Below, in pieces: positions 1-5,586 of a DNA stretch of 6,107 nt. The DNA comes from Pseudobdellovibrionaceae bacterium (GTDB lineage Bacteria > Bdellovibrionota > Bdellovibrionia > Bdellovibrionales > JAMPXM01): assembly GCA_913774795.1 (NCBI GenBank), contig CAJYIL010000372.1, forward strand, positions 1-6,107. Direction: 5' to 3'. The translations under genes were made by a program, and so were the position numbers. How positions within the stretch are numbered: the first letter of the stretch is position 1; each line of letters starts with the position of its first letter. The notes beneath the pieces are model-generated. The model was given only the letters and a program-made list of their open reading frames with translations, did no database searches and had not been told where the DNA came from.

Positions 1-314
1 TTCGCGCAAGCCTCACTCTCGTACATCGACCGGTCATGACGTCGACACTTGATCGCTGTCTCTTAATCATTGATCTTGAGTCATGCGTGCGCGGCGAAGG
101 ATGGGACACAGGCCTGATCGAGGTCGCTCTCGCATGGGCTCGCTCGCAACCCACCATTGAGTACGTGGATGTTTTCGTTCTAGGTTCTGACTCGAGCGCG
201 CACGACTTCTATCAGAAGCTGGGCTTCGAGGAAAACGCGACCGTTCGGGATCTGTTTCGCATCTTTGGTCTGTCAGCCGACGACGTCGCACTGTCTTTGA
301 AGATTAAGGGATGA
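1..314 (+). CDS. GNAT-family N-acetyltransferase, C-terminal part (5' end outside window)
   Basis: This is the C-terminal half of a Gcn5-related acetyltransferase, a family that moves the acetyl group of acetyl-CoA to an amine. The substrate cannot be told from this piece. The frame is open from base 3 with no stop, and the residues before the first ATG (base 36) still fit the family's beta-strand pattern, so I read this as a gene cut by the window edge rather than one starting at 36. Visible marks are the motif A loop VRGEGWDTGLIE (bases about 87-122), the helix ALAWARS, the strand YVDVFVLG, and motif B with its conserved HDFYQKLGFEE. The end, DDVALSLKIKG, matches the usual final strand. The loop is odd: families of this kind usually read RGxGWG, and here the last Gly is Asp. 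The stop overlaps the end of the convergent lipoprotein gene by 11 bases. The family call is firm; activity is uncertain. Confidence 0.82.
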   Translation, partial: RASLTLVHRPVMTSTLDRCLLIIDLESCVRGEGWDTGLIEVALAWARSQPTIEYVDVFVLGSDSSAHDFYQKLGFEENATVRDLFRIFGLSADDVALSLKIKG

Positions 315-1227
315 GATCCTGTAGGCCACCGGAGTAATTCGCGGTGTTGACGAAGCCTGCTTGTCGGAATGCCATCGTCACCGCGGCTGATGTCACACCC
401 TCTTCGCTGACGATAATGATGCGCTCGTTTGGCGTGTAGCCCATCGCTGAGAGTTGCTTCATCGTTTTTTCATTCACGCGCATCGATGGCGTAAAGAATT
501 GCTGCCACGGAATATTGATCGCACCCATGTCTGGCACGTGCTTAAGGGCGCCCAAACCTTCTTTACCTAAGTAGGCTTTCTCAGAGCGAACGTCGATGAA
601 ACGGTACAAACGAGCTGTCGCGCCTTTGAAGCTGATCGGCTTGGCGACTCCGTTTTGATTGATCGCGAAAAGCACTTCGTCTTTCGTGGCATTGAGCGAC
701 TCATCGATCTCAGGTTTCCAGATCGCGACGCTCGGCGGAGGCTGCGACTCTGGAGCATTCGTGAGTCGAGGCTTCAAAGCGTCGATAGCGGCAAACTGCA
801 CATCGCGGATGCCGAGATAAGCGAGCATCCACGCCACACGGCCCTCTTCGCCTTCTCCGCTCAAGCCCCGGCCGACCACGACGACTTTGCTATCGGGCGA
901 GAGCCCCAAGCGGGCCAAGCGGCGGGCGGCCGCAAATGTGTCGCGCTGAATGATCCCGCGTTGGGCGGGTTCGGCTTCAACGTAATCAGACCAAGTGACT
1001 TGAATCGAGCGAGGCACGTGGGCTGTCGAGTAATCGAAGGCCGGGCGAGCGTCGACGACCAGAGTCTGCGGCGTAATTTGGACCGGCTGATTGTTTGCCG
1101 CGAAAGCTCGCGGCTCACTGACCGACGATTTTGTCGGTTTGGTTTGACAGGCGCTCAAACTTACGATCATCGCGAACGACGACGCAACCACCAGGAGGCG
1201 TGACGGCGAAGACGAGCTTAAGCGCAT
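304..1227 (-). CDS. Tandem rhodanese-fold lipoprotein lacking both catalytic cysteines
   Basis: Predicted membrane-anchored lipoprotein with two rhodanese-like domains. The chosen start is ATG at 1227 (307 aa), because TGAGG lies 6 bases before it. A GTG at 1239 would add four residues and overlap the lysS stop as GTGA, but has little ribosome-binding sequence. Residue numbers here follow the longer form. The signal peptide runs to about residue 30 and ends in the lipobox SLSAC, with Cys31 as lipidation site. Domain 1 (about 57-160) has LVVDARPAFDYSTAHVP and the loop VVVVGRGLSGEGEEG. Domain 2 (about 209-310) has FIDVRSEKAY, HVPDMGAINIP and the loop IIIVSEEGVTSAA. In active rhodaneses a Cys opens this loop; here the positions hold Gly123 and Ser278. 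The protein has no Cys other than the lipobox residue, so thiosulfate sulfurtransferase activity is unlikely and a binding or structural role in the envelope is inferred. It is the last gene of the aldolase-lysS operon. The family assignment is good; the function is unknown. Confidence 0.85.
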   Translation of the reverse strand: MRLSSSSPSRLLVVASSFAMIVSLSACQTKPTKSSVSEPRAFAANNQPVQITPQTLVVDARPAFDYSTAHVPRSIQVTWSDYVEAEPAQRGIIQRDTFAAARRLARLGLSPDSKVVVVGRGLSGEGEEGRVAWMLAYLGIRDVQFAAIDALKPRLTNAPESQPPPSVAIWKPEIDESLNATKDEVLFAINQNGVAKPISFKGATARLYRFIDVRSEKAYLGKEGLGALKHVPDMGAINIPWQQFFTPSMRVNEKTMKQLSAMGYTPNERIIIVSEEGVTSAAVTMAFRQAGFVNTANYSGGLQDLIP

Positions 1228-1233
1228 GGAAAA

Positions 1234-1238
1234 CCTCA
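1234..1238 (-). promoter_or_regulatory. Ribosome binding site of the rhodanese lipoprotein gene
   Basis: On the minus strand the sequence TGAGG stands 6 bases before the ATG at 1227. It overlaps the lysS stop codon (TGA, 1236-1238), so ribosomes ending lysS are placed on the next start. This site is the reason for preferring ATG at 1227 over the GTG at 1239. Confidence 0.6.
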
Positions 1239-2738
1239 CTTCAATTTCATTGTCGGGAACAAGATGATGTCGCGAATTGAAGGACGATCGGTCAAGAGCA
1301 TCACGATGCGCTCGATCCCGAGACCGACTCCTCCCGTCGGAGGCATTCCCATGTCGATCGCCGCGATAAAGTCGGCATCCATGGGTTGGGCCTCGTCATC
1401 GACGACACGCTTCGCTTCTTGTTCTTGAAGACGAGCGAGCTGATCTTCAGGGTCGTTGAGCTCGGAGTAAGAGTTGCCGATCTCCATGCAAGCCGCAAAA
1501 GGCTCGAAGCGCTCAACAAGCCCCTTGTGCGTGCGGTGCTTTTTCGTGAGCGGAGAAATCTCCATCGGATGATCCATCACGTGCGTCGGTTGCCACAACT
1601 GAGGCTCGGCCGCGAATTCGAAAATCTCCATGAGAAGTTCACCGCGCGAACGTTTGCCTTTTTTGTCAGAGCCCAGCTCGCGCGCTTTGGCTTCGAGCTC
1701 GGCATCGGTGGCCGTAGCCGGATCGATGCCCGCATATTGCTTCACACCATCGTGAACCGTCAGACGGCGCCAAGGAGCCGTGAAGTCGACTTCTTTTCCT
1801 TGATACGTGATCTTCGGTGAACCCGTAATCGAGATCGCGAGATGCTCGACGAGTTCTTCGAATTGTTTCATCTGGTAATGGTAGTCGGTGTAAGCCTCAT
1901 ACCACTCCAGCATCGTGAACTCAGGATTGTGAGTGCGGTCGATGCCTTCGTTTCTAAAGTTCTTGCCGATCTCGTAGACCTTCTCGAAACCGCCGACGAT
2001 CAAACGCTTCAAATAGAGCTCAGGGGAGATCTTCATGAAGAGCGTCATATCGAGCGCGTTGTGGTGCGTTTGGAAAGGTGCCGCCGCAGCTCCGCCGTAG
2101 ATCGGCTGAAGCGTCGGCGTCTCGACTTCGAGGAAACCGCGCGAATTCAAGAACGAGCGAATCGTCGAAATGATTTTCGATCGCTTCATAAAGACTGCGC
2201 GCGACTCCTCGTCGGTGATGAGATCGAGGTGACGGTGACGATACTTGATCTCGACATCGGCGATGCCATGATATTTTTCTGGGAGGGGCTCGAGCGATTT
2301 GCAGAGAATCTTGAAGCCGCGGCAGTGAAGCGACGTCTCGCCCTTTCTCGTTTTAAAAATGAAACCAGTGACGCCGACGATGTCGCCGAGATCGAGGAGC
2401 TCGAACGCCTTTTGATCTTCGGCCGGCAACTCTTCGAGCTTCAGGTAACACTGAATATTGCCCGACTGATCTTGCACGTTGAAGAACGCCGCTTTGCCCA
2501 TCGGGCGCTTGGTCATCAAACGACCCGCGACGGTGAAGCTGGAATCTTCGAGCGATTGCCCGACTTCAAGTTTCGAGTCGTACGTGCGCTTCAGATCGCC
2601 CGCGTGCGCATTGCGATCGAACGTGTGCGGATACGGATCGATTCCGGCCGTGCGAAGCTCCGCGAGCTTGCGACGCTTCTCCGCGCGAAGCGGATTTTCC
2701 TTTTCGAGACCTTCAGGTGTCGAGATGACGTCTGACAC
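1236..2738 (-). CDS. lysS: Lysyl-tRNA synthetase, class II
   Basis: Charges tRNA-Lys with lysine using ATP, in the cytoplasm. The 500-residue length is normal for a bacterial class II LysRS. The order of parts is complete. An N-terminal helix region (about 16-60) is followed by the OB-fold anticodon-binding domain (about 67-150, with FTVAGRLMTKRPMGKAAFFN), then the class II catalytic core. Motif 1 is GFLEVETPTLQPIYGGAAA (201-219), motif 2 is FRNEGIDRTHNPEFTMLEWY (261-280) with its ATP-binding Arg262, and motif 3 is GVGLGIERIVML (470-481) with Arg477. The lysine-pocket segments HPMEISPL and EIGNSYSELNDPEDQ are also present. The start is GTG at 2738, directly after the TAA of the upstream aldolase gene, with GGGAG 8 bases ahead inside that gene. 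Nothing is missing, so I expect a fully active enzyme. Pairing with a glycolytic/gluconeogenic aldolase in one transcript looks like shared housekeeping expression rather than a common pathway. Confidence 0.98.
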   Translation of the reverse strand: MSDVISTPEGLEKENPLRAEKRRKLAELRTAGIDPYPHTFDRNAHAGDLKRTYDSKLEVGQSLEDSSFTVAGRLMTKRPMGKAAFFNVQDQSGNIQCYLKLEELPAEDQKAFELLDLGDIVGVTGFIFKTRKGETSLHCRGFKILCKSLEPLPEKYHGIADVEIKYRHRHLDLITDEESRAVFMKRSKIISTIRSFLNSRGFLEVETPTLQPIYGGAAAAPFQTHHNALDMTLFMKISPELYLKRLIVGGFEKVYEIGKNFRNEGIDRTHNPEFTMLEWYEAYTDYHYQMKQFEELVEHLAISITGSPKITYQGKEVDFTAPWRRLTVHDGVKQYAGIDPATATDAELEAKARELGSDKKGKRSRGELLMEIFEFAAEPQLWQPTHVMDHPMEISPLTKKHRTHKGLVERFEPFAACMEIGNSYSELNDPEDQLARLQEQEAKRVVDDEAQPMDADFIAAIDMGMPPTGGVGLGIERIVMLLTDRPSIRDIILFPTMKLK

Positions 2739-3659
2739 TTAGTGCGCTCCCGCGAACGCGTCTTGAACGCGGTGAAGAAGTTCGATCGACTCGGCCTTCG
2801 GACGTTGGAAGGCATTGCGGCCCATGATCGAACCGAAGCCTCCGCCTTTTGCCATTTGCTTCACTTCGTCGATCAGCTCGTTCGTCGACTTGGTTTCGCC
2901 GCCCGAGAAGATGACGATGCGGCGGCCGTTGAACGACGCTTGCACGACGTGACGAATTCGTTGCTCCATCGACTCGACTTGAATCTTCTCCGACTCGTAA
3001 ACCTTGCGAGCGGCATCTTGTTCGATGTGCGACGAAGGCGGCTTTACTTTTACGATGTGCGCGCCCAGCTGACATGCGATTTGTGCTGCGTACGCGATGA
3101 CGTCGATGCCCGTCTCGCCGGCTTTTGAGAGCTGTTCACCACGAGGGTAAGCCCACAACACGACGGCCAAGCCCGCCTTCTTCGCGGCCTCTGCGGCGTA
3201 AGCGAATTCTTCGTACATTTGCTTACGCTCCGAAGATCCTGGATAGATCGTGAAACCGATACCCGTGCAACCCAAACGAAGAGCGTCTTCGATGCCCGAC
3301 GTAAGAGCCGAAATCGGCGACTTCGGATTGAAGAGTGTGTCGGAGTTGTTGATTTTCAAGATGAGAGGAATTTCGCCGGCGTAATCGCGAGCGACTGACT
3401 CGATAAAACCGAGTGGAGCGGCGTAAGCGTTACAGCCGGATTCGATCGCGAGTTCGATGTGATAGCGAGGGTCGTAGCCGCCCGCGTTTTTCGCAAACGA
3501 ACGAGCCGCGCCGTGCTCGAAACCCTGGTCGACCGGGAGAATGACGAGTTTTCCTGAGCCGCCGATTCGCCCGTGATTGAGAAGGCGTGCGAGGTTAGTC
3601 AAAGTGCCAGGATTGTCGGAGCCATACCAGCTGAGGATTTCGCGAACTCTTGGTGTCAT
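2739..3659 (-). CDS. Fructose-bisphosphate aldolase, class I (DhnA/FbaB type)
   Basis: Reversibly splits fructose 1,6-bisphosphate into glyceraldehyde 3-phosphate and dihydroxyacetone phosphate through a Schiff base, in glycolysis or gluconeogenesis. It resembles E. coli FbaB and archaeal class I aldolases, not the zinc-dependent class II enzyme. The protein is 306 aa from the ATG at 3659; the frame stays open to 3833, but AAGGAG sits 8 bases before this ATG, and the 58 extra residues look non-coding. Key blocks are LPVDQGFEHG (41-50), with Asp44 in the position of the active-site Asp; WAYPRG (169-174), whose Tyr171 matches the proposed acid/base Tyr; GAHIVKVK (199-206), where Lys204 is the likely Schiff-base residue; and the phosphate-binding FSGGETKS (251-258) and GSIMGRNAFQRP (276-287). 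All look intact. It is the first gene of the operon with lysS and the lipoprotein gene, and diverges from the Nfu gene. Related sugar-phosphate aldolases of this fold exist, so substrate is inferred from overall likeness. Confidence 0.92.
   Translation of the reverse strand: MTPRVREILSWYGSDNPGTLTNLARLLNHGRIGGSGKLVILPVDQGFEHGAARSFAKNAGGYDPRYHIELAIESGCNAYAAPLGFIESVARDYAGEIPLILKINNSDTLFNPKSPISALTSGIEDALRLGCTGIGFTIYPGSSERKQMYEEFAYAAEAAKKAGLAVVLWAYPRGEQLSKAGETGIDVIAYAAQIACQLGAHIVKVKPPSSHIEQDAARKVYESEKIQVESMEQRIRHVVQASFNGRRIVIFSGGETKSTNELIDEVKQMAKGGGFGSIMGRNAFQRPKAESIELLHRVQDAFAGAH
2747..2751 (-). promoter_or_regulatory. Ribosome binding site of lysS inside the aldolase gene
   Basis: The minus-strand sequence GGGAG lies 8 bases before the lysS GTG, within the last codons of the aldolase gene. 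It supports the GTG start, which follows the aldolase TAA with no gap, and suggests translational coupling. Confidence 0.6.
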
Positions 3660-3667
3660 TTTCTGTT

Positions 3668-3673
3668 CTCCTT
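3668..3673 (-). promoter_or_regulatory. Ribosome binding site of the class I aldolase gene
   Basis: A consensus AAGGAG on the minus strand stands 8 bases before the ATG at 3659. It fixes the aldolase start and argues against the longer open frame that reaches 3833. Confidence 0.8.
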
Positions 3674-3684
3674 GGAAGCCCACA

Positions 3685-3713
3685 AACCTACTGATCACAA
3701 GGCTTTGAGGCAA
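3685..3713 (-). promoter_or_regulatory. Candidate promoter of the aldolase-lysS-lipoprotein operon
   Basis: Reading the minus strand, TTGCCT (3713-3708) and TAGGTT (3690-3685) are separated by 17 bases, a -35/-10 pair with 4 of 6 and 3 of 6 consensus matches. It would give a leader of about 20 bases that keeps the AAGGAG site of the aldolase gene. The match is weak, but position and spacing are right and no better pair was seen on this strand. Confidence 0.35.
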
Positions 3714-3751
3714 GCTGAGTGCGGTTTTCCCAGCGCGATTGGCTCCTTGCG

Positions 3752-3780
3752 TTGACAGCGCTTCTGGGCGGTGGGAAATT
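3752..3780 (+). promoter_or_regulatory. Candidate promoter of the Nfu gene
   Basis: A perfect -35 box TTGACA (3752-3757) is followed after 17 bases by a poor -10 box, GAAATT (3775-3780, 3 of 6 matches). Transcription would begin at about 3787, right at the ATG at 3788, so the mRNA would have almost no leader. The -35 is convincing; the -10 is not, and an activator or a different -10 could be involved. Confidence 0.35.
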
Positions 3781-3787
3781 GCTGCGC

Positions 3788-4348
3788 ATGACGAATGAAC
3801 TCTACGTACGCGCCGAGATGACTCCGAACCCACAAACTTTGCGTTTCGTGACGAACCAAATGCTCACGGAACAACCGACGGAGTTCAAAAAAGCCGCCGA
3901 TGCGGTCGCGGCTCCGCTGGCGCGAAAGCTGTTCGGTTTCCCTTGGACTGACAGCGTTTACATCGGCCGCGATTTTGTTGCGGTCACAAAACAGGATTGG
4001 GTCGATTGGGAGACTCTCGCCGAGCCTTTGGCTGGCTTAATCCAAGAGCATCTCGAGCGCGGCGAAATGGTCATGGCCGCTCGATCGGAAGTCACTTCGC
4101 CCCTTGCGGACTCAGCCGGCTCCGCCGACGTTCAAAAGATTAAGATGATTCTCGACACCGAACTCCGCCCGGCCGTCGCTCTCGACGGTGGGGATCTCGT
4201 GTTCAATCGTTTCGAAGACGGCGTCGTTTACATCCACATGCAAGGCGCTTGTGCCGGCTGCCCGTCTTCGACGATGACGTTGAAACAAGGAATCGAAGCG
4301 CGTCTTAAAAACGAAATTCCTTCGATTAAAGAAGTCGTCTCGATCTGA
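3788..4348 (+). CDS. Nfu-type iron-sulfur cluster scaffold/carrier protein
   Basis: Binds an Fe-S cluster between subunits and passes it to client apoproteins in the cytoplasm. The protein is 186 aa from the ATG at 3788. It has the two-domain layout known from alphaproteobacterial and mitochondrial Nfu proteins. The Nfu_N domain (about 5-92) shows MTPNPQTLRFV, LARKLFGFPWTDSVYIGRDFVAVTK and VDWETL. A linker (about 93-112) leads to the NifU C-terminal domain (about 115-184), with LRPAVALDGGDLVF and GACAGCPSSTMTLKQGIE. The cluster ligands are Cys155 and Cys158 in the CxxC motif, the only cysteines in the protein. The frame is open back to 3719, but those 23 residues precede the family's normal start and cover the promoter region. 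No strong ribosome-binding site precedes the ATG: GGTGGG is 12 bases away. It diverges from the aldolase gene and no partner Fe-S assembly gene is in the window, so it appears to be a stand-alone carrier. Confidence 0.93.
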   Translation: MTNELYVRAEMTPNPQTLRFVTNQMLTEQPTEFKKAADAVAAPLARKLFGFPWTDSVYIGRDFVAVTKQDWVDWETLAEPLAGLIQEHLERGEMVMAARSEVTSPLADSAGSADVQKIKMILDTELRPAVALDGGDLVFNRFEDGVVYIHMQGACAGCPSSTMTLKQGIEARLKNEIPSIKEVVSI

Positions 4349-4380
4349 TTGGTTAAACTGATCTAGTTGTCGAACACGGC

Positions 4381-4418
4381 CGACCGTTTAGAGCGCTTAT
4401 ACCGATTTCAACGGTTCG
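4381..4418. repeat. Imperfect inverted repeat downstream of the Nfu gene
   Basis: CGACCGTT (4381-4388) can pair with AACGGTTCG (4410-4418), giving an 8-bp stem with one bulged T and a 21-base loop. It lies 33 bases after the Nfu stop and about 17 bases before the -35 box of the next gene. There is no run of T after it, so it is not a standard intrinsic terminator. It could be a weak terminator, an operator, or chance. Confidence 0.3.
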
Positions 4419-4434
4419 ATATGAGCCAACGATC

Positions 4435-4464
4435 TTAACAACGCGTTCATATTTAGCCGATAAT
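4435..4464 (+). promoter_or_regulatory. Promoter of the exported protein gene
   Basis: TTAACA (4435-4440, 5 of 6 consensus) and GATAAT (4459-4464, 5 of 6) are 18 bases apart, which is a good sigma70-type pair. The expected transcription start is about 4471, the first base of the ATG, so the mRNA may be leaderless. The pair sits in a locally AT-rich patch of the 122-base gap between the Nfu gene and this gene. Confidence 0.55.
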
Positions 4465-4470
4465 AAAGGC

Positions 4471-5571
4471 ATGAGAACACGCAAACCGGTACGTTTGCTC
4501 ATTGCGGTGGTTTTCGGAGTGGCGATCTTCGGTTGCTCGAGACTCTCGGCGCAATTCGCAGAATCTATTCCGTCAAACCTCATCGTTAACTCCGACCCGT
4601 TCTCCGGCTTTAGTTCGGACGACTCGACGACCTACGCAGCCGCCGTCGATAGCCAAGGCAGCGCGCTTTGGAGCGGTCGCTACACGATGTCCGGGAATGG
4701 TGATGCCTTCGGCACGTTCTCCTACGCAAGCAAGGTCGTCAGCTATCAGCGCCCCGATGTCTTAGGCCCCTGTACTGACGGTTCGCTGACCGCTCCGTCG
4801 TGCGGCTTCACGTGGGGCTCCGGGACGGACGGCGTTTATCACGGCGGTGACTACAACCTCTTCCCGAATGCCGCCGGTCTTTCGGGCGAATTCCAGAAGC
4901 TAAAATACGTTCAGGTCGATATTCACCACGAGCTTGCGACGGGCGATCTTACGGGCGGCCTTTCGGACTGCGGCGTCGATATCGGCTTCGGAACCGGGGT
5001 CGGCCTGGCTGGTGCTGTAGCTTCATCAAACAACTTAAGTTTACATGGTCACTCGGGCTCACACCAAGACATGGTTAAGTTCATGCACAGATACGCTGGC
5101 ACCGCCGAGTCTCTGGTCGTCGAAGCGCCGATCAACGAAGCGACGGATTCATCCTACACAAAATGGGGTGTTGCGGTCTTCGACTCCAACTACAATATGT
5201 CCGAGAATTCGAGACCGACGCTGAGCGGAGACTACGTCGATTTCCGGATGTCGATCGTTTTCGATCACGTCGCACACACGGCTACCATCACGACGAAACC
5301 GCTGGCGACCAACAAAACGCTATCGGCGATGCAGACTCAGACGGTGACGTGGAACTACACAGCTCCGCACAACGCTGCATCGGGAGGCGAGAATCGCGGA
5401 GGTCTCATGTTCGGATCTGGAACCAATCCGATCTTGCTGGCGGATTTCTTGTCGTCACGAGCGTCGATCGGTTTTGCAGGGAACGGCGTCACTCGGCGCT
5501 GCTATTTTTCGAATGTTCTGGTCGGTACACTCAAAGAGATCGAGACGGTTTCAACTCCGCTCACTTTCTGA
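4471..5571 (+). CDS. Exported protein of unknown function, possible lectin-like beta-sandwich
   Basis: I do not recognise this gene as a named family. The 366-aa product starts MRTRKPVRLL and has a clear signal peptide: basic N-terminus, hydrophobic stretch at about 9-21. The export route is ambiguous. IFGC (19-22) resembles a lipobox, but Phe at -2 is unusual; cleavage after LSA (25-27) by signal peptidase I is the alternative. The mature part is rich in Gly, Ser, Thr and aromatic residues, with alternating strand-like segments and no transmembrane helix. Four cysteines remain (101, 111, 167, 344), and 101/111 could form a disulfide. The segment VDFRMSIVFDHVAHTATITT (257-276), followed later by SSRASIGFAGNGV and YFSNVLVG (328-352), resembles the last strands of concanavalin A-like/L-type lectin folds; this is pattern-based inference. 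A carbohydrate-binding or surface role would fit. It has its own promoter, no proper Shine-Dalgarno (AAAGG is 1 base from the ATG), and no functionally related neighbour. Confidence 0.8.
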   Translation: MRTRKPVRLLIAVVFGVAIFGCSRLSAQFAESIPSNLIVNSDPFSGFSSDDSTTYAAAVDSQGSALWSGRYTMSGNGDAFGTFSYASKVVSYQRPDVLGPCTDGSLTAPSCGFTWGSGTDGVYHGGDYNLFPNAAGLSGEFQKLKYVQVDIHHELATGDLTGGLSDCGVDIGFGTGVGLAGAVASSNNLSLHGHSGSHQDMVKFMHRYAGTAESLVVEAPINEATDSSYTKWGVAVFDSNYNMSENSRPTLSGDYVDFRMSIVFDHVAHTATITTKPLATNKTLSAMQTQTVTWNYTAPHNAASGGENRGGLMFGSGTNPILLADFLSSRASIGFAGNGVTRRCYFSNVLVGTLKEIETVSTPLTF

Positions 5572-5586
5572 GGTGTTTTAAAAGTG
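5562..5586. terminator. Possible bidirectional terminator between convergent genes
   Basis: CACTTT (5562-5567) and AAAGTG (5581-5586) form a perfect 6-bp inverted repeat around a 13-base loop that includes GTTTTA. It spans both stop codons of the convergent genes. The stem is AT-rich and short and lacks a clear following T-run, so termination here is only a possibility. Confidence 0.25.

Noticed and set aside
655..1203. A 182-codon plus-strand frame opposite the rhodanese lipoprotein
   Set aside because: Arg-rich, no motif or ribosome-binding site, and wholly covered by the convincing minus-strand gene with signal peptide and two domains.
1842..2735. A 297-codon open frame on the plus strand opposite lysS
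   Set aside because: It lies entirely antisense to an intact lysS, is dominated by Arg, Glu and Leu in runs without family motifs, and follows from the codon bias of the real gene.
3724..3780. Imperfect dyad around TTTTCCCAGCGC and GCGCTTCTGG/GGGAAA flanking the Nfu -35 box
   Set aside because: The arms pair only with several gaps, so an operator cannot be supported from one sequence.
3719..3787. N-terminal extension of Nfu by 23 residues with a hydrophobic stretch
   Set aside because: The Nfu_N domain normally begins shortly before TPNP, and the extension covers a perfect -35 box; a targeting peptide is not expected for this cytoplasmic protein.
3660..3833. N-terminal extension of the aldolase by 58 residues
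   Set aside because: The consensus AAGGAG before the ATG at 3659, low-complexity basic content, and overlap with the Nfu gene and promoter region all favour the shorter protein.
4353..4583. A 76-codon minus-strand frame across the Nfu/exported-protein gap
   Set aside because: It overlaps the promoter and signal peptide region of the exported gene, has no ribosome-binding site I can see and matches no family.
5021..5100. Patch with TTA, AGT and AGA codons inside the exported-protein gene, suggesting an inserted segment
   Set aside because: TTA also occurs elsewhere in the gene, the frame is continuous and no repeats flank the patch, so it is within normal variation.
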